Assembly: GCA_049840595.1 (NCBI GenBank)
Contig: JASGKO010000023.1
Coordinates: forward strand, 100,911 to 164,910
Length of the DNA: 64,000 nucleotides
Reading direction: 5' to 3'
Source: JASGKO01 sp049840595
GTDB lineage: Bacteria; Verrucomicrobiota; Verrucomicrobiia; Chthoniobacterales; Chthoniobacteraceae
The notes under the pieces were generated by a model. It was not told the origin of the DNA. It saw only the letters and a program-made list of their open reading frames with translations, and ran no database searches. A program made the position numbers and the translations under genes. Shown here in pieces: positions 8,855 to 18,926 of the stretch (positions within the stretch are counted from its first letter, which is position 1; every line of letters starts with the position of its first letter).

Positions 8855-8883
8855 GGCGGGCAAATCTTGAAACAACTCATTTT

Positions 8884-11217
8884 ATGAAACCGGCATTTAT
8901 GCGGTGCGGCGGGGTGGTTCAATTTTGGATTGCGATGGCTGGCCTATTTCTGGTGGCGACCGCAGCTCACGCCCAAGGGCCGAGTTGGTGGACTACACGT
9001 GGAGTTTTAACGCCGGGCGCGGTAGCGCAGGATTTTGGAGCGGCCAACCAAGGGCAGCTCAAAAACTTTGCCCAGGCAGCGATGTCGGAGATGAATGCAG
9101 ATCTCACCGGGGGGGCCGGAAATACCATCCCAACCATGATCAACGCATGGACAGGAAATAGCACCAATGCGCAGGACTTTTCGGCGGTGACGCTGGGGCA
9201 GTTGAAGGCGGTGACGCAGCCTTTCTATGATCGGCTGGCGACGGCGGGCTATGGAGGGGTGTATCCGTGGAGCGGGTCCACGATCCCCGCCAACGATTAT
9301 GCAATGGCGAATATTGGGCAGCTAAAGAACGCGTTTAATTTCTTTTTGCCAGGGACACAACCGATGGATGTGGTGTTTATTATTGATAATACGGGGTCCA
9401 TGGGTAATGCGATTAATGCGATAAAAAACATTGCATCCCCGGTGCTGCAAGGGATTCAGAACTCTTCTGGGAATAATTACAGAATCGGGGTGGTAGTTCC
9501 AGATACGGAGGATTGTGATGTGTTGTTATCCATGTCAGAGAATAATGGATCTGATTTTGAGACCGCTATGTCGAACCTTGAGATTGCACCTTACCCATCG
9601 GGTGATCATACCCCAGAAAGCACCTTGTTGTGTTTGCACAATGTGCTGAGATCTGGAGCGGGTGCATTCAGGTCAAATGTCGAGCGAATTATCATCTTGA
9701 TCACCGATGCCTTACCCAGTGGAACTGAGGTAAGTGTGGATCCTAGTGACTATGATGCGTTTAATGCGGCACCGTCATTTGATGGGAATGGATTTCCTAC
9801 TGCAGATCCGCCACCAATTAGCGGAAGGGTTGCTCCCTCGGTTGAATATTTGGCTTACCAAGAGGCTTTGTATGCCAAACAGCAAGATGCGATGATTGTC
9901 GCGATTGGAATTGTGGGAAGTCGGGATGATTATGGAGGAGGTTATGATCCTGACCCGGAGGCTGCTTTTATCAGGGTTATGAATAACTACTATTCCGGAA
10001 TCACGCATCAAAACAATCCCGCTACTACTTTTTTTAATCTGGATAATGCGAACGATGTAACTGGAGTATTGCTCTCGATGTTTGGGGATGTAAACGGATT
10101 TTTAACGGTTCCGGTTATCTCTCCTTCTGCGGAGTCCTTTGCGAATTCAGTCCAAGTAACGATAACAAGCACGGACTCGAATGAATCTATCTATTATACT
10201 ACAGATGGCTCCACTCCGAGTGCAACCCATGGCACATTGTATACGGGTGCAATCACTATTAGTGCCACTACGACGATCACGGCAGTCGGGTATAAAAACA
10301 GTTTTTATAGCAATGTCACAAGTTCTACTTTCACTCTGGAGCCGAAAACTGCTGCGCCATCATTTACTTATCGCAATACGTCGGTGACAGGAGGAAATTA
10401 TACAAGCGGCGGGAATATCGGTCTCGTTGCGGGGTCGGGAGCAACCATTCGATACACCACGGATGGCTCGACTCCATCTTTTGATGCAAACAATCCGGTG
10501 GGATTGGTGTATGATTCTTCCAATCCCTCAAATAATACGGGTTTGTCTAACTTGAACCCCGAAACGTTGACGGTTAAAGCCATTGCGCGAATTGCGGGCT
10601 ATTCTGACAGCGTGGTTTCTAATTTGTCATTAAATATCTATGCGTTGAGTATCACCTCCACTCCAAACTCTACTTCCGTAACTCTAACGGGTACAATTGC
10701 AACAGATTGGATTCACTGGGAAAATCCAACTTCAAATCCCTCTTTCAATCATAAAAAGTCTGGCTCCACCGCGGTAAATTTGATCACGAACTACACGGCA
10801 GCAGGCGCAACCAGTGCAGCCACTACGGCCCGAAAATTTTCGTGGTCAGATGGCACCCCCACCACAAGTGCAACCCTCGATGCACAGGCAGTTTCGGTGA
10901 TCGGAGCTGGAAATGGATTCAGCTTTTCCTTACCCTCGTATGCTACGCAACACACATTAAAGGTCTATGTGGATATGACGGGCGGAAGTACTGGGAATCC
11001 GGCGGCAGGGCTCGATTTCGGCCTCATTATCAGGAGATGCGAATACGAAAGTCAGCACCACGATCAGCACGACCTCCACAAGCTACTATTATATCACGAT
11101 TCCCTGCACCAATGTGGGAGGACAGACGCTCCAGATCAGTTGCAACGCAAATTCTACGGCAGGAATTTTGCGCCTGTGTGCGGCCCAGCTTCTGTCGAAT
11201 TAGAGCATTTCGATTAA
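8884..11217 (+). CDS. secreted VWA protein with GQLK and chitobiase-like repeats
   Basis: After a signal peptide ending in AAHA, three NxGQLK-type motifs follow (NQGQLKNFAQ, TLGQLKAVTQ, NIGQLKNAF), a pattern I associate with Verrucomicrobiota secreted proteins. Next comes a von Willebrand A domain with the MIDAS DNTGSMG (about residues 168-174) and LITDALPSG. Two chitobiase C-terminal-like repeats follow (YYTTDGSTPS and RYTTDGSTPS). Near 11010 the frame appears to shift: another frame continues as SISASLSGDANTKVSTT and ends in LRLCAAQLLSN at 11203, a much more natural C-terminus. It lies 29 bases after the YadA-head gene and is probably co-transcribed. Role unknown; adhesion or surface binding is plausible. 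Confidence 0.8.
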   Translation: MKPAFMRCGGVVQFWIAMAGLFLVATAAHAQGPSWWTTRGVLTPGAVAQDFGAANQGQLKNFAQAAMSEMNADLTGGAGNTIPTMINAWTGNSTNAQDFSAVTLGQLKAVTQPFYDRLATAGYGGVYPWSGSTIPANDYAMANIGQLKNAFNFFLPGTQPMDVVFIIDNTGSMGNAINAIKNIASPVLQGIQNSSGNNYRIGVVVPDTEDCDVLLSMSENNGSDFETAMSNLEIAPYPSGDHTPESTLLCLHNVLRSGAGAFRSNVERIIILITDALPSGTEVSVDPSDYDAFNAAPSFDGNGFPTADPPPISGRVAPSVEYLAYQEALYAKQQDAMIVAIGIVGSRDDYGGGYDPDPEAAFIRVMNNYYSGITHQNNPATTFFNLDNANDVTGVLLSMFGDVNGFLTVPVISPSAESFANSVQVTITSTDSNESIYYTTDGSTPSATHGTLYTGAITISATTTITAVGYKNSFYSNVTSSTFTLEPKTAAPSFTYRNTSVTGGNYTSGGNIGLVAGSGATIRYTTDGSTPSFDANNPVGLVYDSSNPSNNTGLSNLNPETLTVKAIARIAGYSDSVVSNLSLNIYALSITSTPNSTSVTLTGTIATDWIHWENPTSNPSFNHKKSGSTAVNLITNYTAAGATSAATTARKFSWSDGTPTTSATLDAQAVSVIGAGNGFSFSLPSYATQHTLKVYVDMTGGSTGNPAAGLDFGLIIRRCEYESQHHDQHDLHKLLLYHDSLHQCGRTDAPDQLQRKFYGRNFAPVCGPASVELEHFD

Positions 11218-11686
11218 TTCTAGAACCGCGTTTTGGCGAGTGGCGGCTATTTCAGAAACGGTGTTTCCTCCCAAAAGGTCATTCTGAGCGCAGCGGAGTC
11301 GAAGAATCTCTCGACTATTTCCGGGCGGGGCGAACGAGCATTGCCCTCCAGGCTCCAGAAATAGAGGGAGATTACGCTGCGTGCCGCAGCATGTCATTTT
11401 TGGGAAAGAATTTCCAACCGCTCGTGGCTATACCTTTTATTGAACCGCTCTAGCCCTTCTGAGCAAAGACAGGTTTATTTCACCCTCTAGGAGCAGCCTG
11501 AAGGGCGAAAAAACCAACGCAACCACACGGTTCCACGAGCCGCTCCATGGGCCGCCAAGAGAAGGACGGTTATTCCTCTCCAGCCCCATCGGCCCCCATT
11601 TACACAGGCCTCCTTTTGAGGACATTTTTTTGAAGAAAAAGACCGGCTTCCGTGTCCAATTCGATAATCCTTAAGGAGATTAACCA
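11218..11686. other. gene-free stretch with dispersed repeat
   Basis: At 11278-11315 there is a copy of the CATTCTGAGCGCAGCGGAGT-type repeat followed by CGAAGAATCTC, a sequence motif scattered in many bacterial genomes. No coding frame here looks real. The end of the stretch contains the ribosome binding site AAGGAGATT for the next gene at 11671-11679. Confidence 0.55.
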
Positions 11687-12214
11687 ATGAATACGAAGCC
11701 TCTTTTCCACACCATTCTGGCCGCTGCGGTCGCGCTGGCGCTCCCGGCGTTCGCCCTCGCCGATGGGCCTCGGGGTGATGGATTTCACGGCAGCGTTCGT
11801 GCCCAGCCCAATGCTCATGGACACCCGGAAAGCTTCCGGGATCGCGCCGATTTTCACCGTAGTCATGGGGACTACCCTGGTCGATATTATAGCGGTCGAT
11901 ATTATCACCATGGCCATTATTACGGTTATCGGGGCTACCCATACTGGGGATTAAACATCTATGATGGCCCGGTTTACTATTACAATGACGACGATGCCCC
12001 GGCCTACTACCAGGGCTCGGCAGTGGATGATGGTGACGTCACAGCCCGAGACGTCCAGGCCGCCCTTCGCAGCCGTGGCTATTACCATGGAGCGATCGAT
12101 GGCGACATTGGCCCGGCCAGCCGCGCGGCGATTCGGGCCTTCCAAGCCAGTCGCGGATTGCCGATTACCGGCGTGATCAATGATCGCCTGTTGCGTTCCC
12201 TGGGGCTGACCTAA
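11687..12214 (+). CDS. secreted peptidoglycan-binding-domain protein (copy 1)
   Basis: The 175-aa protein has a signal peptide (cleavage near FALA-D), a Tyr/His/Gly-rich middle (YYSGRYYHHGHYYGYRGYP) and a C-terminal PG_binding_1 domain from about 112 (VQAALRSRGYYHGAIDGDIG, then AAIRAFQ and GLPITGVI). PG_binding_1 domains anchor proteins to peptidoglycan. There is no attached catalytic domain. A strong ribosome binding site (AAGGAG) precedes ATG 11687. A paralogue with the same C-terminal domain follows 150 bases downstream. Confidence 0.87.
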   Translation: MNTKPLFHTILAAAVALALPAFALADGPRGDGFHGSVRAQPNAHGHPESFRDRADFHRSHGDYPGRYYSGRYYHHGHYYGYRGYPYWGLNIYDGPVYYYNDDDAPAYYQGSAVDDGDVTARDVQAALRSRGYYHGAIDGDIGPASRAAIRAFQASRGLPITGVINDRLLRSLGLT

Positions 12215-12240
12215 GCGCGTTTTGAGCTTTCACCTCCAAT

Positions 12241-12266
12241 GGCGCATCCTGCCACCGGGATGCGCC
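12241..12266. terminator. GC-rich hairpin after peptidoglycan-binding gene
   Basis: GGCGCATCC at 12241-12249 pairs with GGATGCGCC at 12258-12266 across an 8-base loop, 27 bases after the stop. There is no clear T tract, so it may be a transcript-stabilising hairpin rather than an intrinsic terminator. Confidence 0.45.
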
Positions 12267-12365
12267 GCAGGTTCTCGATCATTGAGCCCCCCTTTGCGCT
12301 CACCTTCTGAAAACAATCCACCAAGTGGCATACACCTTGCATCGAAATCACTCAAACTCACGGCC

Positions 12366-12773
12366 ATGATGAACCGACTTTTCTTATCCAGCTTCGCCAC
12401 CATCCTCGTGAGCGTGGCCACCATTACCCGGGCAGATGATTTTTCCGGCGGCCTCGGCGGCAATCGGCATGAGGTTTACACTTACCGCGATTACAACCAT
12501 TATCGCTTTCGCTGTTCTCCGAGTGGTTGCTACGCCATCAGTCCAAGTAGTGCGGCCTACCGCTATAATAATAACTCGGCCAGTTCCAGCACCGACCTTC
12601 GCAGGGTGCAGGCGGCCTTGCATGAACGCGGGTATTACCATGGCGAGATCGACGGGGCCATCGGCCCTGCCAGCCGGGCCGCCATTCGCTCCTACCAAAC
12701 TGACCGCAACCTGCCAGTAAGCGGAACCGTGGATGATTCCCTGCTACGCTCCCTTGCTTTGCCCCAAAAATAA
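12366..12773 (+). CDS. secreted peptidoglycan-binding-domain protein (copy 2)
   Basis: This 135-aa protein has a signal peptide (MMNRLFLSSFATILVSVAT, cleavage near TRA-DD), a short Tyr/Ser-rich linker and a PG_binding_1 domain. That domain closely matches the upstream protein (VQAALHERGYYHGEIDGAIG; AAIRSYQ). I start at ATG 12366; ATG 12369 is equally possible. The two genes look like a tandem duplication with diverged middles. No enzyme domain is present; a structural or cell-wall-sensing role is possible but unproven. Confidence 0.85.
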   Translation: MMNRLFLSSFATILVSVATITRADDFSGGLGGNRHEVYTYRDYNHYRFRCSPSGCYAISPSSAAYRYNNNSASSSTDLRRVQAALHERGYYHGEIDGAIGPASRAAIRSYQTDRNLPVSGTVDDSLLRSLALPQK

Positions 12774-12817
12774 TCCTTTCCGAGCTGAAGCTCGCCAGAG
12801 TTCCAGTTCAACGAAAA

Positions 12818-12848
12818 CGGCCTCCTCGCCCAACAGGCAAGGAGGCCG
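12818..12848 (-). terminator. intrinsic terminator of the PEP-CTERM gene
   Basis: CGGCCTCCTCGCC at 12818-12830 pairs with GGCAAGGAGGCCG at 12836-12848. On the minus strand the hairpin is followed by TTTTCGTT. It sits 29 bases past the stop of the minus-strand PEP-CTERM gene and between convergent genes. Confidence 0.7.
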
Positions 12849-12876
12849 TGAAGTTTTTCGTCAGATCACGCAAGCC

Positions 12877-13692
12877 TTACGCAAGGCGGCGGCGACGGCT
12901 GGCGAGCATCGCCAGACCAGCACCGATCGCGAGCGTCACGGTCGAAGGCTCGGGAGCCGCCGTGAAGGTAAGCACGCCGCTGCTGTTCAGCGCGAACGTG
13001 CCGAGGCGGGTCGCAGTCCCCTTGCCCGTGAGGCCGGTCCCTTGCTGCAATTCCCACAGGTCGGAATATTCAACTCCGCTCACTGCGGTGCTGTTGTTAT
13101 TGTCAACCAACGGGTTGATGTTACCGAAGCTTGCACTACTCGCGATGTTATCTTGCTGATAATAACCATTGGTATCGCTCGTGAGATCATCAGTCGCTGT
13201 CGCACTGTTGCTCGTAGCCGTAGCACCATTGAGGCTGCTATACAGGTTCTGGATGTGCCCGACTTGAATCTGCAAGACCGACTTGCTGGTCGCCGCACGG
13301 GAGCCAGCAGAGGAAGCGATCGTGCTCCACACCGTCCCCGCCTTGGCATGTCCGTCAGCCGTGGCCGATCCCGCCGTTCCAACGATACCCCAGTAGAGGA
13401 GGTTGCTGGTGTTGGAGAACCAGTTTGAACCATAGATTCCCTGCAGATCCGCCAAGGTGACACCAGTAAGCGTGAAGGTCGAACCGGGAGTCGCATTGTA
13501 GAACTGCGAAGCGGCACCGAGATCAATGGTCAACACGTCCGCCTGGGCGGCAGCGCCCGTGGAAGAGTTGAGCGAGAAGAACCCGAGGATGAGGTCCGTA
13601 TCAGAGGCAGTCACCGAAGCCTTGGCCGAGGTGCCTGCGAGAGCAAGGCCCGAGAGGGCGAGCGTCGCCGTGAAGAATTTATTGAGCTTCAT
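12877..13692 (-). CDS. PEP-CTERM sorting domain protein
   Basis: The 271-aa protein has a signal peptide (MKLNKFFTATLALSGLALAG, cleavage near AKA-S) and a Ser/Thr/Ala-rich body. Its C-terminus is a textbook PEP-CTERM tail: APEPSTVTLAIGAGLAML then ASRRRRLA. An exosortase would remove the tail. The body has no catalytic domain I recognise. It follows, on the same strand, the PstS-like secreted protein 93 bases upstream, with a hairpin between. Confidence 0.87.
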   Translation of the reverse strand: MKLNKFFTATLALSGLALAGTSAKASVTASDTDLILGFFSLNSSTGAAAQADVLTIDLGAASQFYNATPGSTFTLTGVTLADLQGIYGSNWFSNTSNLLYWGIVGTAGSATADGHAKAGTVWSTIASSAGSRAATSKSVLQIQVGHIQNLYSSLNGATATSNSATATDDLTSDTNGYYQQDNIASSASFGNINPLVDNNNSTAVSGVEYSDLWELQQGTGLTGKGTATRLGTFALNSSGVLTFTAAPEPSTVTLAIGAGLAMLASRRRRLA

Positions 13693-13739
13693 ATGGGTAA
13701 ATTAGCTAGTAGTGGAATAGTGAGATTGAATCCCGCGCT

Positions 13740-13768
13740 GCTTGCGCAGCCGTTGAGACCGCGCAAGC
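13740..13768. terminator. hairpin between two secreted-protein genes
   Basis: GCTTGCGC at 13740-13747 pairs with GCGCAAGC at 13761-13768. It lies 18 bases past the stop of the upstream minus-strand gene. No T tract follows on either strand, so termination is uncertain. Confidence 0.4.
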
Positions 13769-13785
13769 ACTGCAGAGACTGGGAA

Positions 13786-15052
13786 TTAGATACCGCCCCA
13801 AGAGATCGGTCCGCCTTCAACCGAACGGTTCACGTTCATGTCGCCCATCTTGACCCCGGTCGCGATGGCGTCGTTGTCGTGGATCTGGGTATAGAGAGCG
13901 TTGCGGAAGGTCAGGATGCCACCGGAAACACCGCTCTTGCTGTAAAGGTGCTCATACGACCAGAAGGTGTATTGACCGTCCTGAATCGTCTTGTAGTAGA
14001 GCGAGCTGCTCGTGGAATAACCAGCGCCAGCGCCGAAGGTCACACCGTTGAAGGCGAGGTAGGCACAACCGTTGGCAACCGCAGTAGCCGCATCGCTTTC
14101 ACCAAGGTAAGTCACGATGTCGGTCGCACCAAGGGAGTTGCCGGAGGACAGCGCATTCGAGATGTCGAGCGCGAGCGTGCCGCCCGAGCTTTCTCCCGAG
14201 TCACCCTTCGGATAAGCAATGTTGTTTACCGTAGAAGCAGGCCACACAGCGAGATCAGTGATCGTGCCGCTGCCGTTCGTTCCAGTGATGGTCGGCTTGT
14301 ATTGACCAGCCAGGGATTTGGCACCGAAGCCGCTTTCTGCGAAAGCGGTGATACGGGTACCAGAATCTTCGTCACGACCAATGACGACGGTAACGCCGGC
14401 TTCATCAAGCGTGCTGCCAGTGATTTGGGCCGTCACAATGCCACCGCCAGTGGTGCCGCCAGCGAGAAGGCTCAGGATCTGGTTGGGAGAGATGTTAGTC
14501 ATGCTGGAGCTGCCGATGCCGCTCTTACCCTTGACCCAGTAAAAAGGCACCACGCCAACCTTCTGGTCGTTCAGAGAGGGGCTGGTGAAGATGGTCGTGC
14601 CCTGGAACACGTCCGACATGGCGAGGTCAGCCGCGACGGTTTCCGTCGTGGGGCTGGCGATACCGAGCGGCCGCCGTGGTGAAGGTCACGCTGCCCTGAG
14701 AGGTCGTGGCCGTCACGGAGGACATCGAGTTGGCCGAGGTCATCCAGTTGGAAATCGTGGTGCCGCTGGTCAGCGCGTAAACGCCGGAAGCGGAGCCGGA
14801 CCAGGAGGTTTCCACCGTGTAGGTGTCGGAACCGATCGTGCCCTGGAATACCGCCTGGCTGCAGTTGCCGAGGTTCTTCGTGGTGTCCTTCCAGTTGCAC
14901 ACCGGGCTGGTGAGCACGTGGATGATGGCCGCGTGAACCGCCTTACGGAAGGCCGAGGAACCGGCGATGTGCACGGTGTACGAAGCAGCGTTTGCCGAGG
15001 AGACAAGCGCGAGGGCGAGCGAGGCCGCCGAGAGTGTTTTCAATAGTTTCAT
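13786..15052 (-). CDS. secreted PstS-like substrate-binding protein, frameshifted
   Basis: Two minus-strand frames join into one protein. The first (from ATG 15052) has a signal peptide ending in SSANA and then SYTVHIAGSSAFRKAVHAAI, resembling the start of phosphate-binding-type periplasmic proteins. It runs to about 14670. The second resumes as GIASPTTETVAADLAMSDVF and ends at 13786. Segments such as KVGVVPFYWVKG and TNISPNQILSLLAGG match the PstS-like architecture, where a Thr/Ser-rich pocket binds an oxyanion. No ABC transporter genes are adjacent, so a stand-alone surface or binding role is possible. The frame break near 14670 is a single-base shift, likely a sequence error. Confidence 0.72.
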
Positions 15053-15565
15053 TGATCAGAGTGGTGGTTGTTGTGTTTTTCAAATCGCCAGCACGGGTCG
15101 CCGACGACACGAACACCTCTAGACGAGCCATGTTACAAACAGATGGCGATGGGGTTACTTCGCGGTCAACTCTGGGCAAACCACCGATTTCCCTCTTAAA
15201 AACCACCCTCCGAAACCTCGCCCGCGCCCCACCGGGACGATGACTTTTTCCACGCCAAAAAGCAGATGCCCCCCGCCCCTGAAACCTATGTACACCCTCC
15301 CTCAAAATCACGCTCCTAACAATCCGGTTACAAATTCAGCCTAATACGACATTCTTCATCCTTTTTGATGACGAATTCGTCTCAAGTCCCGCAAGCTACC
15401 CCAGTGCGACCCAGGTGCTACCCGGGTGCGACGCCAGATCCACTCGCGCTTCATCGAGCAGCCGGATTGAGCATGGAGACCGCCCCCGGTGTCCTCGACG
15501 GGGACGCCGAGCGGACGCTCTCCAGCGCGCTGCGCGTCCCGGCAGGCCCCCCGACCCGGAGACCT
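15053..15565. other. gene-free stretch upstream of the PstS-like gene
   Basis: No supported gene lies between the PstS-like gene start and the 3' end of mfd. The part nearest 15053 must hold the minus-strand promoter of the secreted protein. I saw no strong hairpin, repeat or RNA motif. Confidence 0.45.
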
Positions 15566-18500
15566 TTAAAAACTCCGCAGCATGGAGAGCGTTTCCAGCA
15601 GTTGGTTCTCGGGCTTGCCGTCGCTCAGGCGCGGGAATTTGCCGCCGATGAGGACGAAATCGCCGCCGCGGGTGAGCATGAGCTTTTGGTCCTTCACTTC
15701 CACCTTGGTAATCTTGCGGGCGGCGGCGGAAACTTTGATCGCGGCCATCGCGAGCAGGTTGTCGGCCGTGGCCGGAAGCGGGCCGAAGCGGTCGCGCCAG
15801 GTTTTGCGGACGTGGTCGAGCGCCTCCTGCGTGCTGAGCTTCGGCGAGCTGGCGGTAGGCCTGGATGCGGGTCTGCGATTCGCTGATGTAGGTGGAGGGC
15901 AGGAAGGCCGGCGCTTTGTTCCCGCCATCGCGAGCGAGGAACTCGGCTTCGTTGGTCGCGAGGAAGTCGAGCGCGAGCACGATTTCGAGGCGCGGACGGG
16001 CTTTCTCCCCTTTCATTTTGGCAATGGCCTGTTTGAGGAGCTGGCAGTAGAGATCGAAGCCGACGGTGACGATGTGGCCGCTCTGCTGGGTGCCGAGCAC
16101 GTTGCCCGCGCCGCGGATTTCCAGGTCGCGCATCGCGATTTTGAAGCCGGCGCCGAGCGAGCTGTATTGCTTGATCGCGTTGATGCGCTTGCGCGCTTCG
16201 CCCACCGTCATCAGATCGCGCGGAAGCATGAGGTAGGCGTAGGCCTTGTGCTGGGCGCGGCCAACGCGACCGCGGAGCTGGTAGAGATCGGCGAGACCGA
16301 AGCGGTCGGCGCGGTCGATGATGATCGTATTCGCGTTCGGAATATCGAGCCCGCTCTCGATGATCGTGGTGGAGACGAGCACGTCGGTCGTCGCCTTCGA
16401 CGAAGCGTTGCATGATCTCCTCCAGTTCGTCCTCGTCCATCTGGCCGTGGCCGATTTCCACCTTCGCGCCGGGCACCAGCGAGCGAATGCGGCTGGCGAT
16501 GCGCTCGATGCTCTCGATGCGGTTGTGCAGGAAATAGACCTGGCCCTGGCGCGAGAGTTCGCGCTTGATCGCGTCGCGGATGACCCGCTCGTCGTAGCCG
16601 CAGATGAAGGTCTCGGTGGGAATGCGATTCGGGCGGCGGCGTCTCGATCGTGCTCATGTCCCGCGCGCCCATGAGCGAGAGATAGAGCGTGCGCGGGATG
16701 GGCGTGGCGCAGAGCGTCAGGACGTCCACGAGCTGGAAGAGCTCCTTGAACTTCTCCTTGTGCTTCACGCCGAAGCGCTGCTCCTCGTCGATCACGACGA
16801 GGCCGAGGTTCTTAAACTTCACGTCCTTGGAAATGAGCCGGTGCGTGCCGACGACGATATCCACCTCGCCTTCGCTGAGCTCCTGCACGGTCTTGCGTTG
16901 CTCGGTCGGCGGTGCGGAACCGGCTGAGCAGTTCGATCGTGACCGGGTAGTCGCGACATGCGCTCGCGGAAGTTCTGGTAATGCTGCTGGGCGAGCACCG
17001 TGGTCGGGACGAGGAAGGCAACCTGCTTGCCGCCCATCACGGCCTTGAAGGCGGCGCGGATCGCGACCTCGGTCTTGCCAAAGCCGACGTCGCCGCAGAT
17101 GAGGCGGTCCATCGGGCGCTCGGTTTCCATGTCGGCCTTCGTCTCGGCAATGGCGGTAATCTGGTCGGGCGTTTCCTTGTAAAGAAAGGAGCGCTCGAAC
17201 TCGTTCTGCCATTTGTTATCCGGCGGGAAGGAATAGCCGGTGCGGGTCTCGCGCTCGGCGTGAATGCTGAGGAGACTGGCCGCGTAGTCGTAAACGGATT
17301 TTTCCGCCGCCTTCTTGGCCTTGGCCCACTTGCTGTCGCCGAGGGAGCTGAGCGCGGGATTGCGCTTGCCGACACCGACGTAGCGCGAGACGAGGTAGGA
17401 CTGCTCGAGCGGGACGTAGAGCCGGGCATCGTTGTCGAACTCAAGGACGAGCACTTCCTCCTCATTGAAATTTTTCAGCCCGCGAAATTTCCCGATCCCG
17501 TGTTCCAGATGCACCACGTAGTCGCCCTCGGCGAGTTCGCTAAAATCGATCTGGGTGCGGATGGCCTGCTCGCGGGCCCGCTTCATCGCGACCCGGCGCA
17601 CGCGATTGTGGCGATAGCGGCCGAACAGTTCGGCGTCGGAGAGCACCGCAAGTTTCGCCGCCGGGAAAGTGAAGCCGCTGCTCACCGAGCCGGGGAGCAT
17701 GGTGATGCGGTCACGTTCGCCGCCGGGATGAGATCGCGCAGACGCTCCAGCTCGCCCTCGTTGTTGCCGTAGATGAAGACGTGCCAGCCGTCCAGGCGCC
17801 AGCGCTCGAGCTGACCGAAGAACCGCTCGCGCTGCCGCTCTTCGACAATCAGATCGCCCACGGCGAACTCGCCGAGGCCGTGATCAAAGAAGGCGAGCGC
17901 GTAGTCCTCCTGCAAAGAAATCTGCTCGGAGCCGGCGGTGATTTTTACGCCCGCGCTTTCATCGGCGTTTTCGATACTGAGCACCACGTCCCCGGCGGCA
18001 ATGTAATCGCGCATCGAGCACTTCGCGGCCTGCGGTTCGCCGAGGAGGAGCGTGATGGAATCGACGTGCTGCACGCTGGTCTGCGCATCGAGGTCGAAAT
18101 GGCGGATGGACTCGATCTCGTCGTCGAACCACTCGACGCGCACCGGCAACGGATGGTGCCACGAGAAAATATCCACGATGCCGCCGCGCACGGCGTATTG
18201 CCCGCGCAGCGAGACTTGCGGGACTTGATCGTAGCCGGTCTTTTCCAACTGCGCGAGCAGGTCGTCGCGGTCGTAACGGGCCGAGCGCGACAGCTTCAGC
18301 GAAACCTGTTTCAAGCCCGCAGGCGAAGGCACTTCGTCGAGCAGGCTGGAGCTGGTGAGGACGATGACGCGCGGGCCGTCCTTCTGCCCGAGGCGCTGGA
18401 GCAGATCGAGCCGGTCGGCGAAGTTCTCGGGATCGGGCAGCGCGCCCTCGACCGGAGCCGTTTCGAGGATCGGGAAAAAGTGGGCGTCGGGATGCCAGTT

Positions 18501-18770
18501 GGCGAGTTCGCTGTAGATCTCCTCCTGCCGCCGCGTGTTGCCGCAGACGATCCAGAGGCGGCGCTGGCCCGGCCTGGGGGCGAGCACGGAACGGGCGATC
18601 AAGCCGACGAGAAACGGCTGCGCCTGCTCCGCGATATGCTCAAACACGATAGGCTCCCCTGCCCCTGCCGCCACCTGCTGCAAGGTGGCCGCCAATTCCG
18701 GGCACGACGCCGCGATCTCCAGCGGGGTTTCCGCAGGAGTTGCGACGGGAGCAGTGGGCGCTTTCGGCAT
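15566..18770 (-). CDS. mfd: transcription-repair coupling factor Mfd, several frameshifts
   Basis: Mfd is the ATP-dependent translocase that removes stalled RNA polymerase and recruits UvrA. Read in order from ATG 18770 the pieces give the UvrB-like N-terminal region (DPENFADRLDLLQRLGQKDG) and the CarD-like RNA polymerase interaction domain (GDYVVHLEHGIGKFRGL). Then come Walker A (CGDVGFGKTEVAIRAA), the DEEQ box (VVIDEEQRFGVKH), TPIPRTLYLSLMGARDMSTI, motif VI (YQLRGRVGRAQHKAYAYL) and the TRCF C-terminal domain (DRFGPLPATADNLLAMAAIK) ending at 15566. Reading requires frame changes near 17700, 16960, 16912, 16630, 16395 and 15843. The total span fits about 1,070 aa, slightly short for the family. 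Such density suggests sequencing indels, though mfd is dispensable in many bacteria. Confidence 0.9.
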
Positions 18771-18926
18771 GGTGTGGAGTAACGACGAAACGACGCGGGG
18801 ATTATTCTCCCCGCGTCTTCGTCTCTACGCATAGCGCGGGATCAACATGAAGTCCAGCCACCGCACCACAGGCGCACATTTCAAATTGACCCACCCGGCC
18901 AGCCCTTGTTTGTTTGTGGATTCCTT

